A stretch of 64,000 nucleotides of DNA. Source: Streptomyces mashuensis. GTDB taxonomy: Bacteria; Actinomycetota; Actinomycetes; Streptomycetales; Streptomycetaceae. Made by a program: the position numbers and the translations under genes. The stretch lies in NCBI RefSeq assembly GCF_014654785.1, contig NZ_BNBD01000010.1:183732-247731 (forward strand), read 5' to 3'. Numbering within the stretch: the stretch's first letter is position 1; each line of letters opens with the position of its first letter. The notes under the pieces are model-generated. The model did no database searches and was not told the DNA's origin. It saw only the letters and a list, made by a program, of their open reading frames with translations. Shown here one piece after another: positions 25,257-35,848 of this stretch.

Positions 25257-26215
25257 CGGGTCACCTCCTTGATCAGCCGGTCCCAGTCGTCCAGGAACCG
25301 GGCCAGCCCGTAGCGGCCGAGGGCCGCCGCTCGGGCGGCCCGGCCGGTCTCCCGGGCCAGTTCCGGCTCCGCGACGAAGGCGCGCACGGCGTCGTGCAGC
25401 ACCTCCGGCCGGTTGGAGACGACGCCCGCCTCGGGCGGCACCGCCTCGGTCACCTCCGTGGTGGCCAGCGCCACCACCGGCATCCCCAGGTGCATGGCCT
25501 CCAGCAGGGAGAGCCCCAGGGACGTCCAGCGCACCGGGTGCAGGTACACCCGGCGCTCCGCCATCGCCCGGTGCAGCTCGCGCTGCACCAGCTCCCGGCC
25601 CCGGCACCGGTCCGGGGCCAGGCCCAGCTCGCCGGCCAGGCCCTCGGTGCCCATGCCGAAGACGTCCAGCGGGGCGGCGCCCGCGAAGTACGGCAGCAGG
25701 TCCGTGCCCGTCGTCCGGCCCCGCCGCAGCGGCTCGTTGACCACCACCACGGCCCGGGTGAGCCGGCCGGTCCACAGCGGGCCCGGGTCGACCACGCCGT
25801 GTTCGATGACGGTGGTGGGGGTCGTCCCGCAGTCCCACATCAGCCGGTTGAAGTGGGTCACGTGCACCACCGACAGCCCGGGCCGGCCCGCGGCCGGGTG
25901 CCGGGTGTCCGGCACGTTCCCGCCCGGCGCGTTGTGCTCCAGGTAGACGGTCGGCACGTCGACGCCCGGCCGCCGGCCCAGCCACCGCCGCGCGAGCTCG
26001 AACTCGTGCGGCCGTTGCAGCACCAGCAGGTCGACGTCCTCGGCCCGCAGCCGCCCCGGCGCCACCTCGACCACCGACTCCGGCCAGTCGAAGGTCCGCG
26101 CCCGGCCCAGCCCGTCCGGGCCGCGGTCGGGGGTCACCGGCACCAGATACGTGTGCGGGCCCTGGACGAACGCCGTCGTCCACGAACCGTGCACGTGCCA
26201 CAGCAGGATCCTCAT
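25253..26215 (-). CDS. Glycosyltransferase, GT-B fold (second GT4-like)
   Basis: The 320-residue protein has a shortened N-terminal domain (MRILLWHVHGSWTTAFVQGP) and a C-terminal donor domain with SLGLSLLEAMHLGMPVVALA, which carries the GT4-style E-x7-E region near residue 250. VYLEHNAPGGNVPDTRHP and HVTHFNRLMWDCG are conserved-looking internal segments. It is smaller than usual GT4 enzymes (about 370-400 residues). Overlaps of four bases join it to genes on both sides. The sugar donor cannot be named; UDP-xylose is one possibility, given the UXS-like gene at the operon head. Confidence 0.82.
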   Translation of the reverse strand: MRILLWHVHGSWTTAFVQGPHTYLVPVTPDRGPDGLGRARTFDWPESVVEVAPGRLRAEDVDLLVLQRPHEFELARRWLGRRPGVDVPTVYLEHNAPGGNVPDTRHPAAGRPGLSVVHVTHFNRLMWDCGTTPTTVIEHGVVDPGPLWTGRLTRAVVVVNEPLRRGRTTGTDLLPYFAGAAPLDVFGMGTEGLAGELGLAPDRCRGRELVQRELHRAMAERRVYLHPVRWTSLGLSLLEAMHLGMPVVALATTEVTEAVPPEAGVVSNRPEVLHDAVRAFVAEPELARETGRAARAAALGRYGLARFLDDWDRLIKEVTR

Positions 26216-27261
26216 GACGTCCGCTCCGTCCGCTCCGTACGTTCCGGCTCCAGGCCGGGCGTCCGCCCGGTCAGCTTCTCCACCGCCGCCAGCACGTCCC
26301 CCGGCGAGACCCCGGCCAGGCAGGGGTGGCCCGGCACCGGGCACTCCCGGGCGCGGCTGCCCGCGCACGGCGCCCGCTCGTCGCCCAGCAGCACGTGCGG
26401 CACCCCGTACGGCGCCCACCGCTCGGCCGGCACCACGGGCGCGAACAGCGACACCACCGGGGTGCCCACCGCGGCCGCCAGGTGCGCCGGGCCGGTGTTG
26501 CCCACCACGACCGCCGCCGCCCGCGCCAGCACCCCGGCCAGCTCCGCCGGCGTGGTGCGGCCGCCCAGGTCCTCCGCGACGCCCCCGGCGACCGCGGCGG
26601 TCAGCTCCCGCTCGCCGGGGCCGCCGGTGACCACCACCCGGTACCCGGCCCGCACCAGCACCCGTACCGCCGCCGCGCACCGCTCCCGGCCCCACTGCCG
26701 GGCCGGCACCGCCGCCCCCGGGTGCACCACGACGTAGCCGTCGCCCGCCACCGGGCCGCCGCCCTCCGGCACCCCGCGCAGCGCCAGCCGTCCGTCGTCG
26801 CCGGGCGGCAGCGGGAAACCGGCCGCCGCGGCCAGGTCGAGGGCCGCCCGCACCTCGTGCCGGTGCGGGGCCCGGCGGTGCCGCAGGTCCAGCAGCGCCC
26901 CCGGGTAGTCCTCGCAGTCCGCCGCCAGCCGGCCCACGCCCGCCATGCGCAGCAGCAGTGCCAGCGGCAGCGGGCTCTGGTGGAACGACGTCAGCACCAG
27001 CCCCACGTCCGGCGGCGCCTGCGCCAGCCGGGCCACGAACCCCTCCACGCCGGCCCGGTCCACCGCCGGCGGCGCGAACCCCACCCACGGCGCGTCCCAC
27101 ACCAGCACCTCGTCCACGCCCGGCAGCAGCCGCGCCGCCGGCTCGCCCAGCGGCCCGCACAGCAGCGTCGTGTGGTGCGCCCGCGCCGCCACGGCACGGA
27201 CCGCCGGCCCGGCGAGCAGCACGTCGCCGAAGCTGTCCATCCGCGCCACCAGCGCTCTCAC
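26212..27261 (-). CDS. Glycosyltransferase family 9 (heptosyltransferase-like)
   Basis: The 349-residue protein opens with VRALVARMDSFGDVLLAGPA, the GT9 N-terminal loop D-x-x-G-D that in WaaC/WaaF positions the acceptor. The donor domain has VVVHPGAAVPARQW and VGNTGPAHLAAAVGTPVVSL followed by FAPVVPAERW, matching ADP-heptose binding segments. Heptosyltransferases move L- or D-glycero-D-manno-heptose from the ADP sugar. Here no lipopolysaccharide exists, so the acceptor must be another glycan, lipid or metabolite. GTG at 27261 overlaps the gmhB stop. Its presence with gmhA, gmhB and hldE makes heptose transfer the likely role. Confidence 0.9.
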   Translation of the reverse strand: MRALVARMDSFGDVLLAGPAVRAVAARAHHTTLLCGPLGEPAARLLPGVDEVLVWDAPWVGFAPPAVDRAGVEGFVARLAQAPPDVGLVLTSFHQSPLPLALLLRMAGVGRLAADCEDYPGALLDLRHRRAPHRHEVRAALDLAAAAGFPLPPGDDGRLALRGVPEGGGPVAGDGYVVVHPGAAVPARQWGRERCAAAVRVLVRAGYRVVVTGGPGERELTAAVAGGVAEDLGGRTTPAELAGVLARAAAVVVGNTGPAHLAAAVGTPVVSLFAPVVPAERWAPYGVPHVLLGDERAPCAGSRARECPVPGHPCLAGVSPGDVLAAVEKLTGRTPGLEPERTERTERTS

Positions 27262-27845
27262 CGCGGGCCTCCCTCCACCGCCGGGACCGCCACGGGCCGC
27301 GCCGCCGCGGCGAGCACGGCGTGCACCGCCGCCGGCAGGTCCGCCGCCCGCCACTCGGCGCGCAGCACCTCCTCGCGGCGGGTGGCGCGCGTCGGCACCA
27401 GCACCCCGCGGGCCCCGGCCGCCCGCGCCGCCTCCATGTCGCTGCCGATGTCGCCGATCACCACGCAGTCGGCGGGGTCCACGCCCAGCTCACGGGCGGC
27501 GCGCAGCACCAGCCCCGGCGCCGGTTTGCGGCACGCGCACCCCTCGTCGGGGCCGTGCGGGCACACCGCCCACACGTCGAACGGCCCCAGCAGCCGCTCC
27601 ACCCGCCGGTTGACCCGCCGCACCTGATCGGACGTCAGCAGTCCCCGGCCGAGCCCCGACTGGTTGGTCACCACGCCCGTCCGCACGCCCCGCCGGCGCA
27701 GCAGCGTCAGTGCCGACCGGGCCCCGGCCACCGGCATCACCCGCGCCGGGTCGCCGTTGTACGGCACGTCACGGATGAGCGTGCCGTCCCGGTCGAACAG
27801 CACGGCCGCCGGCAGCCGCCCGGCTATTGGACCGTCGTTCCTCAC
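27258..27845 (-). CDS. gmhB: Heptose 1,7-bisphosphate phosphatase, HAD-IIIA family
   Basis: The 195-residue HAD phosphatase has the nucleophile motif LFDRDGTLIRD (D18, D20), motif II VVTNQSG, and the GmhB zinc loop C95-P-H97...C103-A-C105 followed by the lysine of RKPAPG and the motif IV acidic pair in IGDIGSDMEAA. It removes the C7 phosphate from heptose 1,7-bisphosphate. The GTG at 27845 overlaps the GT2 gene stop. The zinc loop separates it from histidinol-phosphate phosphatase relatives only partly, but the operon context supports the heptose role. Confidence 0.9.
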   Translation of the reverse strand: MRNDGPIAGRLPAAVLFDRDGTLIRDVPYNGDPARVMPVAGARSALTLLRRRGVRTGVVTNQSGLGRGLLTSDQVRRVNRRVERLLGPFDVWAVCPHGPDEGCACRKPAPGLVLRAARELGVDPADCVVIGDIGSDMEAARAAGARGVLVPTRATRREEVLRAEWRAADLPAAVHAVLAAAARPVAVPAVEGGPR

Positions 27846-28948
27846 GGGACCGCTCCCTTCCCCGTCACGGCCCGCACGGCCGCCGGTGCCGCCACCGGGG
27901 CCGGCCGGGCCGCGGGCAGCGGCCGCGCCGACCGGTGCCGCCACATGCCGCGCAGCCGGTGACAGACCGCCACCGGCGGGATCACCACGCTGGTGGCCAC
28001 CATGGCCGCCACCTCCGCCGCCGTGCGCGGCCCCGGCGCGATCCGCGCCCACGCGAACTCCGCCGTGCCCAGCGCCCAGCTCAGCGCCGCCAGCGCGGCC
28101 GCCTCCGGCCGCCGCGCCAGGGCCAGGGCCAGCGCCAGCGCGCCGGCGGCGGTGACCGCCGCGTGCGCCCGCAGCCGGCCGCGGGGCGCCTCCGCCCGCC
28201 GCCACCAGTCGCGCCCGTGCAGCCGCCGCATCAACGCGTCGTCGGCGTTGCCCGCCTGCGCCCGCACCGACGCCCAGCGCCCCGCCGGCCGCACCGGGTG
28301 CCGCGTCCGCCGCCGGCCCCGCTCCAGCCGCCAGCCCGCGCCGCACACCCGCAGCGCCAGGTCGGCGTCCTCCCGGAACGCCCGCGGGAACCGCTCGTCG
28401 AAGCCGCCCACCGCCGCCAGCACCGCCGTCCGGTACGCCATGTCGGCCGTCGCCCACCGGGCGCCGGCCAGGCCCGCCGTGTTCCGCTCCCAGTCCGTGG
28501 GCCGCCGGTCCGCGGGCAGCGGCACCTCCAGCGAGCCCTGCACCCCGCCCACGCGCGGCCCCGCCGCCACCAGGTCCCGCAGCACCTCCGTGCGCCACAG
28601 CCGGCCCACCCGCACGTCGTCGTCGAGGAAGACCACCCAGGGCGCCGACACCGCCCGCAGGCCGGTGTTGCGCGCCGCCGCCGGTCCGCGGCCGCCGCTG
28701 CGCAGCAGCCGCGCGCACGGCTCCAGCGGCCCCAGCGGCTGCAGGGACAGCGGCGGACGGGCGTGCCCGCCCCCGGGCCGGTCGTCCACCACGACGACCT
28801 CCCGGGGCGACGGGCCCACCGACGCGGCCAGCGCCGCCAGACAGTCCGCCAGACACGGCCGCCCGACGGTGGGCACCACCACGGCGTACGCGGCGCCCTC
28901 CGTGCTGCCGGCGTTCCCGGCCCCGCTCATGCGCCCGGCCCCGCTCAT
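27842..28948 (-). CDS. Glycosyltransferase family 2 with C-terminal membrane segments
   Basis: The 368-residue protein has a GT-A fold: YAVVVPTVGRPCLADCLAAL near residue 22, REVVVVDDRPGG, and the DxD-like metal motif VVFLDDDVRVG around 100. EDADLALRVCGAGW matches the ED acceptor/base motif of GT2 enzymes. Two hydrophobic stretches after residue 255 suggest membrane anchoring. The ATG at 28948 overlaps the carbamoyltransferase stop; a second ATG at 28930 is six residues in. It probably initiates or extends the operon's glycan at the inner face of the membrane. Donor unknown. Confidence 0.88.
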   Translation of the reverse strand: MSGAGRMSGAGNAGSTEGAAYAVVVPTVGRPCLADCLAALAASVGPSPREVVVVDDRPGGGHARPPLSLQPLGPLEPCARLLRSGGRGPAAARNTGLRAVSAPWVVFLDDDVRVGRLWRTEVLRDLVAAGPRVGGVQGSLEVPLPADRRPTDWERNTAGLAGARWATADMAYRTAVLAAVGGFDERFPRAFREDADLALRVCGAGWRLERGRRRTRHPVRPAGRWASVRAQAGNADDALMRRLHGRDWWRRAEAPRGRLRAHAAVTAAGALALALALARRPEAAALAALSWALGTAEFAWARIAPGPRTAAEVAAMVATSVVIPPVAVCHRLRGMWRHRSARPLPAARPAPVAAPAAVRAVTGKGAVP

Positions 28949-30594
28949 GCTCCCTCCCGCTCCGCGTACATCCGGCCGCGCCGCACCGCGTACGGCCCGA
29001 TCGCCAGCAGGTCCACCGGCGCCGAGCCGAAGCACTCCAGCGCGTCCCGGGGATCGTCGACCATGGGCCGGCCGGCCGTGTTCAGGCTGGTGTTGACCAC
29101 GACGGGCAGCTTGGTGCGCCGCTCGAACGACGCCAGCATCCGCGCCACCAGCGGCTCCCGCGCCGGGTCCACCGTCTGGATCCGCGCCGTGCCGTCCACG
29201 TGCACCACGGCGGGGATGCGGTCCCGCCAGTTCCGGGCCACGTCGTGCACGAAGAGCATGTACGGGCTGGGCAGCGGCCCCGCGAAGATGTCCGCGGCCC
29301 GGTCGGCCAGCACCATCGGCGCCACCGGCCGGAACTCCTCCCGCCCCTTCACGTGGTTGAGCCGCTCCAGGTTCTCCGCGCGGCCCGGGTGCGCCAGCAG
29401 CGACCGGTGCCCCAGCGCCCGCGGTCCGTACTCGCTGCGGCCCTGGAACCACGCCACGATGCCGTCCCGCGCCAGCTCCTCCGCCACCGCCTCGGCGATG
29501 TCCGGCGGCCGCTCGTACGGCACCCGCGCCGTCTCCAGCCAGTCCCGCAGCGCCTCGTCGGTCCAGCCCCGGCCCAGGTCGGCGCCCGGCATCGGGGCCA
29601 CCTGCCCGTCCGCGGCCGCCAGCTGGAGCGCCGCGCCCAGCGCCGTGCCCGCGTCGCCGGCGGCCGGCTGCACCCACACCTCGCGGAACGGGCCCTCGTT
29701 CGCGATGCGCGAGTTCGCCACGCAGTTGAGCGCCACCCCGCCGGCCAGGGCCAGCGACCGGGCGCCGGTGCGCCCGTGCAGCCACCGCGCCAGGTCCAGC
29801 AGCAGCTCCTCCAGGCACACCTGGGTGCTCGCCGCCAGGTCCGCGTGGTCCTGCGTCCACTCCTGACCCGGCACGCGCGGCTCGGTGAGCGCCGCCCACG
29901 GCACCGCGTGCGCCCGGAACCCGCCGTCGCCCGTGGCGTGCACGTGCTCCCGCAGCTCGGTGAGGAACCGCGGCTTGCCGTACGCCGCCAGCGCCATCAC
30001 CTTGTACTCGTCGCTGCTGCGCAGGAACCCCAGGTGCGCGGTCAGCTCCTCGTACACCAGGCCCAGCGACTGCGGCAGCTCCTGGGTGCCCAGCACCTCC
30101 AGCTCCCCGCCGGTGTAACGCCCCGCCAGGTGCGAGGCGCACTCGCCGCGCCCGTCCAGCACCAGCACCGCGCTGTCCGGGTGCGGGCTCGCCAGCCCCG
30201 CCGAGGCGGCGTGCGCCACATGGTGCGGCACGAACCGCACCCGCTCCGGGTCCAGCCCCGGCAGCGCCTCGGCCAGGAACGACGGCGCCTCCCGCGCGTA
30301 CGTCTGCCGCAGGTGGTCCCACGGGTCGTGCAGCCCCAGCTCCCCGGCGGGCCGGGCCAGCGCCGGGTCGTACGAGTAGCCCACCAGGTCCAGGTCGGCC
30401 GGGGTCAGCCCGGCGTGCTCCAGGCACCACAGCGCGGACTGCCGCGGCAGCTCCCACGCGGCGAACGGGACGGGCCTCTTGCCGTGCTTCCGCCGGGAGA
30501 ACCGCTCCTCCTCCGCGGCCGCGACGACCCGTCCGTCGACGACCAGCGCGGCCGCCGGGTCGTGGAAGAGGGCGTTGATTCCGAGGATGCGCAT
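28945..30594 (-). CDS. O-carbamoyltransferase (NodU/CmcH/TobZ family)
   Basis: The 549-residue protein has the Kae1-like N-terminal domain (MRILGINALFHDPAAALVVD, then the HHVAHAASA metal/adenylate motif and LAGGVALNCVANSRI) and the YrdC-unlike C-terminal domain with SEYGPRALGHRSLLA. Family members make carbamoyl-AMP from carbamoyl phosphate and ATP and transfer the carbamoyl group to a sugar hydroxyl, as in nodulation factors, tobramycin-type aminoglycosides and bleomycin. It heads the coupled gene chain, 61 bases after the epimerase gene. It predicts an O-carbamoylated sugar as an end product. Confidence 0.94.
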   Translation of the reverse strand: MRILGINALFHDPAAALVVDGRVVAAAEEERFSRRKHGKRPVPFAAWELPRQSALWCLEHAGLTPADLDLVGYSYDPALARPAGELGLHDPWDHLRQTYAREAPSFLAEALPGLDPERVRFVPHHVAHAASAGLASPHPDSAVLVLDGRGECASHLAGRYTGGELEVLGTQELPQSLGLVYEELTAHLGFLRSSDEYKVMALAAYGKPRFLTELREHVHATGDGGFRAHAVPWAALTEPRVPGQEWTQDHADLAASTQVCLEELLLDLARWLHGRTGARSLALAGGVALNCVANSRIANEGPFREVWVQPAAGDAGTALGAALQLAAADGQVAPMPGADLGRGWTDEALRDWLETARVPYERPPDIAEAVAEELARDGIVAWFQGRSEYGPRALGHRSLLAHPGRAENLERLNHVKGREEFRPVAPMVLADRAADIFAGPLPSPYMLFVHDVARNWRDRIPAVVHVDGTARIQTVDPAREPLVARMLASFERRTKLPVVVNTSLNTAGRPMVDDPRDALECFGSAPVDLLAIGPYAVRRGRMYAEREGA

Positions 30595-30655
30595 GGCGTG
30601 CTCCGTCTCCTTCGGGTGCCGGGTCCGCGTCGCGCGCCCGGCCGGCGGGGGACCG

Positions 30656-31630
30656 TCAGGCCCCGGGGCCGGGGACGAGGGACCGCATGAACCACTCCAC
30701 GGTCCGCTTCAGGCCCTCGGCGCAGTCGACGCGCGGCTCCCAGCCCAGCTCACGGCGGGCCGTGGAGGTGTCCGGGCGGCGCTTGGCGGGGTCGTCCACG
30801 GGCCGGTCGACGAAGCGGACGGTCGACGCCGAGCCGGTGAGGCCCACGATGCGCTGCGCCAGGTCCAGCATGCTGGTCTCCTCGTCGCTGCCGATGTTCA
30901 CCGGCCCGGGCAGGCCACTGGCGGCCAGCGCGAGGATGCCGTCGACCGTGTCGTCGATGTACGTCAGCGACCGGGTCTGGCTGCCGTCGCCCGCCACCGT
31001 CAGCGGCTCGCCGTCCAGGGCCTGCCGGATGAAGGTGGGCACGGCCCGGCCGTCCCCGGCCCGCATCCGCGGCCCGTACGTGTTGAACAGGCGCACGATG
31101 GCGGTGTCGGTGCCGTGGGTGCGCCGGTAGGCCGTCACCAGCGCCTCGGCGTACCGCTTCGACTCGTCGTACACGCTGCGCGGACCGATCGGGTTGACGT
31201 TGCCCCAGTACTGCTCGCGCTGCGGGTGCTCCAGCGGGTCGCCGTACACCTCGGACGTCGAGGTGAACAGGAACCGCGCGCCCTCGCGGCGGGCCAGCTC
31301 CAGGGCCGCCCGGGTGCCGCTGCTGCCCGCCTCCAGGGTCTGGATGGGCAGCCGCAGGTAGTCGGCGGGGGAGGCCGGGCAGGCGAGGTGCAGTACGAGG
31401 TCCACCGGGCCCGCGATGCCCTCCAGCAGGCCCGTCCGGGTGACGTCGGCCTGGAGGAGGACGAAGCCCGGGTGCCGCTCCAGAGGGGCGACGTTGGCGC
31501 GGGAGCCGGTCACGAGGTTGTCCACGCAGACCACCTCGCACCCCTCGGCGAGGAGCCGTTCGCACAGGTGGGATCCGACGAAGCCGGCCCCTCCCGTGAT
31601 GACCGCACGGTTCCAGCGTCGTTCGTCCAT
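30656..31630 (-). CDS. NAD-dependent epimerase/dehydratase, UDP-glucuronate decarboxylase-like
   Basis: The 324-residue SDR has the Rossmann motif VITGGAGFVGSHLCERL near residue 9, LHLACPASPADYLRLPIQTL near 85 (the signature of UDP-xylose synthases), the catalytic SVYDESKRYAEAL with YxxxK, and the RIFNTYGPRM-like segment. UXS enzymes convert UDP-glucuronate to UDP-xylose. An AAGGAG site seven bases upstream picks the ATG at 31630. It is the first gene of the heptose operon, separated from the carbamoyltransferase by 61 bases. It does not resemble HldD, so it is unlikely to epimerise ADP-heptose. Confidence 0.87.
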   Translation of the reverse strand: MDERRWNRAVITGGAGFVGSHLCERLLAEGCEVVCVDNLVTGSRANVAPLERHPGFVLLQADVTRTGLLEGIAGPVDLVLHLACPASPADYLRLPIQTLEAGSSGTRAALELARREGARFLFTSTSEVYGDPLEHPQREQYWGNVNPIGPRSVYDESKRYAEALVTAYRRTHGTDTAIVRLFNTYGPRMRAGDGRAVPTFIRQALDGEPLTVAGDGSQTRSLTYIDDTVDGILALAASGLPGPVNIGSDEETSMLDLAQRIVGLTGSASTVRFVDRPVDDPAKRRPDTSTARRELGWEPRVDCAEGLKRTVEWFMRSLVPGPGA

Positions 31631-31925
31631 GATCACACTCCTTCGCCGCTCCCGGGGGGAAGCCCGATGGAATTGGCGGCGGCCGGCCCACGTCCCGGGG
31701 AACTCCTGCCGGCCCATCGCCGGACGCCCCTGCCGGACGGGCGCTTCTTGACCACCCGTAGCCGAAACGACTCAGTGAGCAGCGTCGCACACCGCGGGGT
31801 GGCCCTCCACTCGGGACGGTCCGCCCGGGGAACGCCCGGCCGCGGCCCGGGTTTCGGTTTGCCGGGCCCGGGCACGCGGGTGAGCCTGAAGGGCACAGGA
31901 CGTAGCGACGGAAGGACGTGGACGC
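31631..31925. promoter_or_regulatory. 295-bp divergent promoter region, heptose operon / catalase
   Basis: This region has no gene. It must hold the promoter of the ten-gene minus-strand operon and that of the catalase. A GGTTT box at about 31856 followed by GGGTGA at about 31879 on the plus strand is loosely SigB-like and sits about 45 bases before the catalase GTG. I see no clear -10/-35 pair for the operon on the minus strand. Confidence 0.4.
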
Positions 31926-34060
<2,135 letters not shown>

Positions 34061-34061
<1 letters not shown>

Positions 34062-34738
34062 TGGCGGCCTCGGCGTCCGCCGCCGGCCGGGACACCGTCC
34101 GGGCGCTGCTGCGCACCCACGGACGGACGTACGCCGAGGAGGCGGGCATCACGGTCGCGGACAAGCCGCAGCCGCTGTACCGCCTCCTCGTCCTGGCCTG
34201 CCTGCTCAGCGCCCGGATCAGGGCGTCGGTCGCCGTGGCCACGGCCCGCGCACTGGCCGACGCGGGCCTGAAGGACCCGCGCGCCATGGTCCGGGCGAGC
34301 TGGCAGCAGCGCGTCGACGCCCTCGGCGCGGGCGGCTACCGCCGCTACGACGAACGCACCGCCACCCAGCTGGGCGACGGCGCGCAGTTGCTGCTGGACC
34401 ACTACGGCGGCGACGTGCGCCGCATGCGCGAGAAGGCGGGCGGCGACGTGGCGGCGCTGCGCGAGGTGCTCCAGGAGATCCCCGGGCTGGGGCCGGCCGG
34501 CGCGGACATCTTCCTGCGCGAGGTGCAGGGCGTCTGGCCCGAGGCCCACCCGGCCTTCGACGGCAAGGCGCTGCAGGGCGCCGAACGGCTGGGCCTGCCC
34601 GCGGACCCGGAGGAACTGGCGGGGCTGACCGGCCGCGCGGATGCACCACGACTGGCCGCGGCACTGGTGCGGGCGGCGCTGGACAAGACCGTCGTCGAGG
34701 ACGTGCACGGCGAGCTGGGCGAGGGGGCCGCCGGCTGA
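34061..34738 (+). CDS. Endonuclease III-like HhH-GPD protein
   Basis: The 225-residue protein is mostly helical with a helix-hairpin-helix LQEIPGLGPAGADIFLREV at about 140-158 and an aspartate in HPAFDGKALQ where the catalytic Asp of the HhH-GPD fold is expected. The lysine that follows the hairpin in bifunctional EndoIII (G-x-x-K-A) is replaced (GPAGAD), and no C-terminal 4Fe-4S cysteine cluster is present. It may therefore be a monofunctional base-excision glycosylase or a DNA-binding relative. The ATG at 34061 shares its A with the catalase stop, so the pair forms an oxidative damage operon. Confidence 0.82.
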
Positions 34739-34756
34739 CGCCGACGGCCCCCTCGC
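34719..34756. terminator. Bidirectional hairpin terminator spanning the endonuclease stop
   Basis: Perfect 12-bp arms (GCGAGGGGGCCG, 34719-34730, and 34745-34756) with a 14-nt loop. It spans the endonuclease stop codon and lies just before the end of the convergent F420 gene, so it can end both transcripts. Confidence 0.65.
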
Positions 34757-34772
34757 CCTGTGCCGCCGCTGC

Positions 34773-35741
34773 TCAGAGCCCTTCGCGCAGCGCCGGCAGC
34801 AGTTCCTCCTCGGCCCACTTCAGGTACGGCTCCTGGTGGCCGCCCCCGATCTGGACCAGGGCCACCTCCGTGAACCCCGCCTCCGTGTACGGGCGGACGG
34901 CCTCGACGAAGTCGTCCACCTTCGACCCGCAGGGGATCGACTGCGCCACGTCGTCCTTGGAGACGAACTGCGTGGCCGAGGCGAAGGCGGTGTCGTGCGG
35001 CAGCTCGGAGTTGACGGGCCAGCCCAGCCCGAACCAGCGGAACTGGTCGTGGGCCCGCTCGATCGCCGCGTCGCGGTCCGGGTCGTAGCACACCGGCAGC
35101 TGCCCCACCCGGGGCTTGCCCGCACCGCCGTGCCGGTCGAACGCCTCCAGCAGCTCCTTGCGCGGCTCTGTGGCGATCACCAGGTCGGCCAGGTGGCCGG
35201 CGAGCCTGCACGAGACGTCGCCGGAGACGGCGATGCCGATCGGCGGCACCGGATCGGGCAGGTCCCACAGCTTGGCGTGCTCGACGTCGAAGTGCGGCCC
35301 GCGGTGGTTGAGGGTCTTCCCCTCGAACAGCGCGCGGATGATCTCCACCGCCTCCTCCAGCATCTCCAGCCGGACCCCGGCGCGCGGCCAGCCGCCGCCC
35401 ACCACGTGCTCGTTGAGGTTCTCGCCGGACCCCAGCCCCAGCCGGAACCGCCCCCGCGACAGCAGCTGCACGGTGGCGGCCTGCTGCGCGACCAGGGCCG
35501 GGTGGTACCGGGTGGTCGGGCAGGTCACGTACGTCATCAGGGGGATGCGGGAGGTGGCCTGCGCGGCGGCGCCGAGCACCGCCCACGCGTTGGGGGAGTG
35601 CCCCTGGGAGGCCAGCCACGGGAAGTAGTGGTCGGAGATCACGGAGAAGTCGAACCCGGCCTTCTCCGCGCCCACCACGTGGTCCACCAGCTCCCGGGGG
35701 CCGGCCTGCTCGGTCATCATCGTGTAGCCGTATCGCACCAT
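34773..35741 (-). CDS. LLM-class F420-dependent oxidoreductase (second TIGR03557-like)
   Basis: The 322-residue protein starts MVRYGYTMMTEQAGPRELVD and shares the landmarks of the paralogue at 12227-13198: VISDHYFPW, MTYVTCPTTRYHPALVAQ and LGLGSGENLNEHVVGGGWPR. F420-dependent hydride transfer is expected, with unknown substrate. The ATG at 35741 has GGGGAA upstream, and the longer in-frame start at 35813 adds a non-conserved leader, so I reject it. It lies between a catalase-endonuclease pair and CsbD, both typical of stress regulons. Confidence 0.92.
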   Translation of the reverse strand: MVRYGYTMMTEQAGPRELVDHVVGAEKAGFDFSVISDHYFPWLASQGHSPNAWAVLGAAAQATSRIPLMTYVTCPTTRYHPALVAQQAATVQLLSRGRFRLGLGSGENLNEHVVGGGWPRAGVRLEMLEEAVEIIRALFEGKTLNHRGPHFDVEHAKLWDLPDPVPPIGIAVSGDVSCRLAGHLADLVIATEPRKELLEAFDRHGGAGKPRVGQLPVCYDPDRDAAIERAHDQFRWFGLGWPVNSELPHDTAFASATQFVSKDDVAQSIPCGSKVDDFVEAVRPYTEAGFTEVALVQIGGGHQEPYLKWAEEELLPALREGL

Positions 35742-35848
35742 GGCCGACGAGTTCCCCGGCGGTTGCGCGGCATGCGCCCCTCCGCCGCCGGGAGGACACT
35801 GGGAGGTGGACACCCGGGAGACGACGTCGCTGGAAGGGAGTGCGTGGC

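Noticed and set aside
21759..31630. Heptose operon as part of an antibiotic gene cluster
   Set aside because: No polyketide synthase, NRPS, terpene synthase, aminocyclitol or resistance genes adjoin it, so I describe it as a glycan operon and leave secondary metabolism as an alternative.
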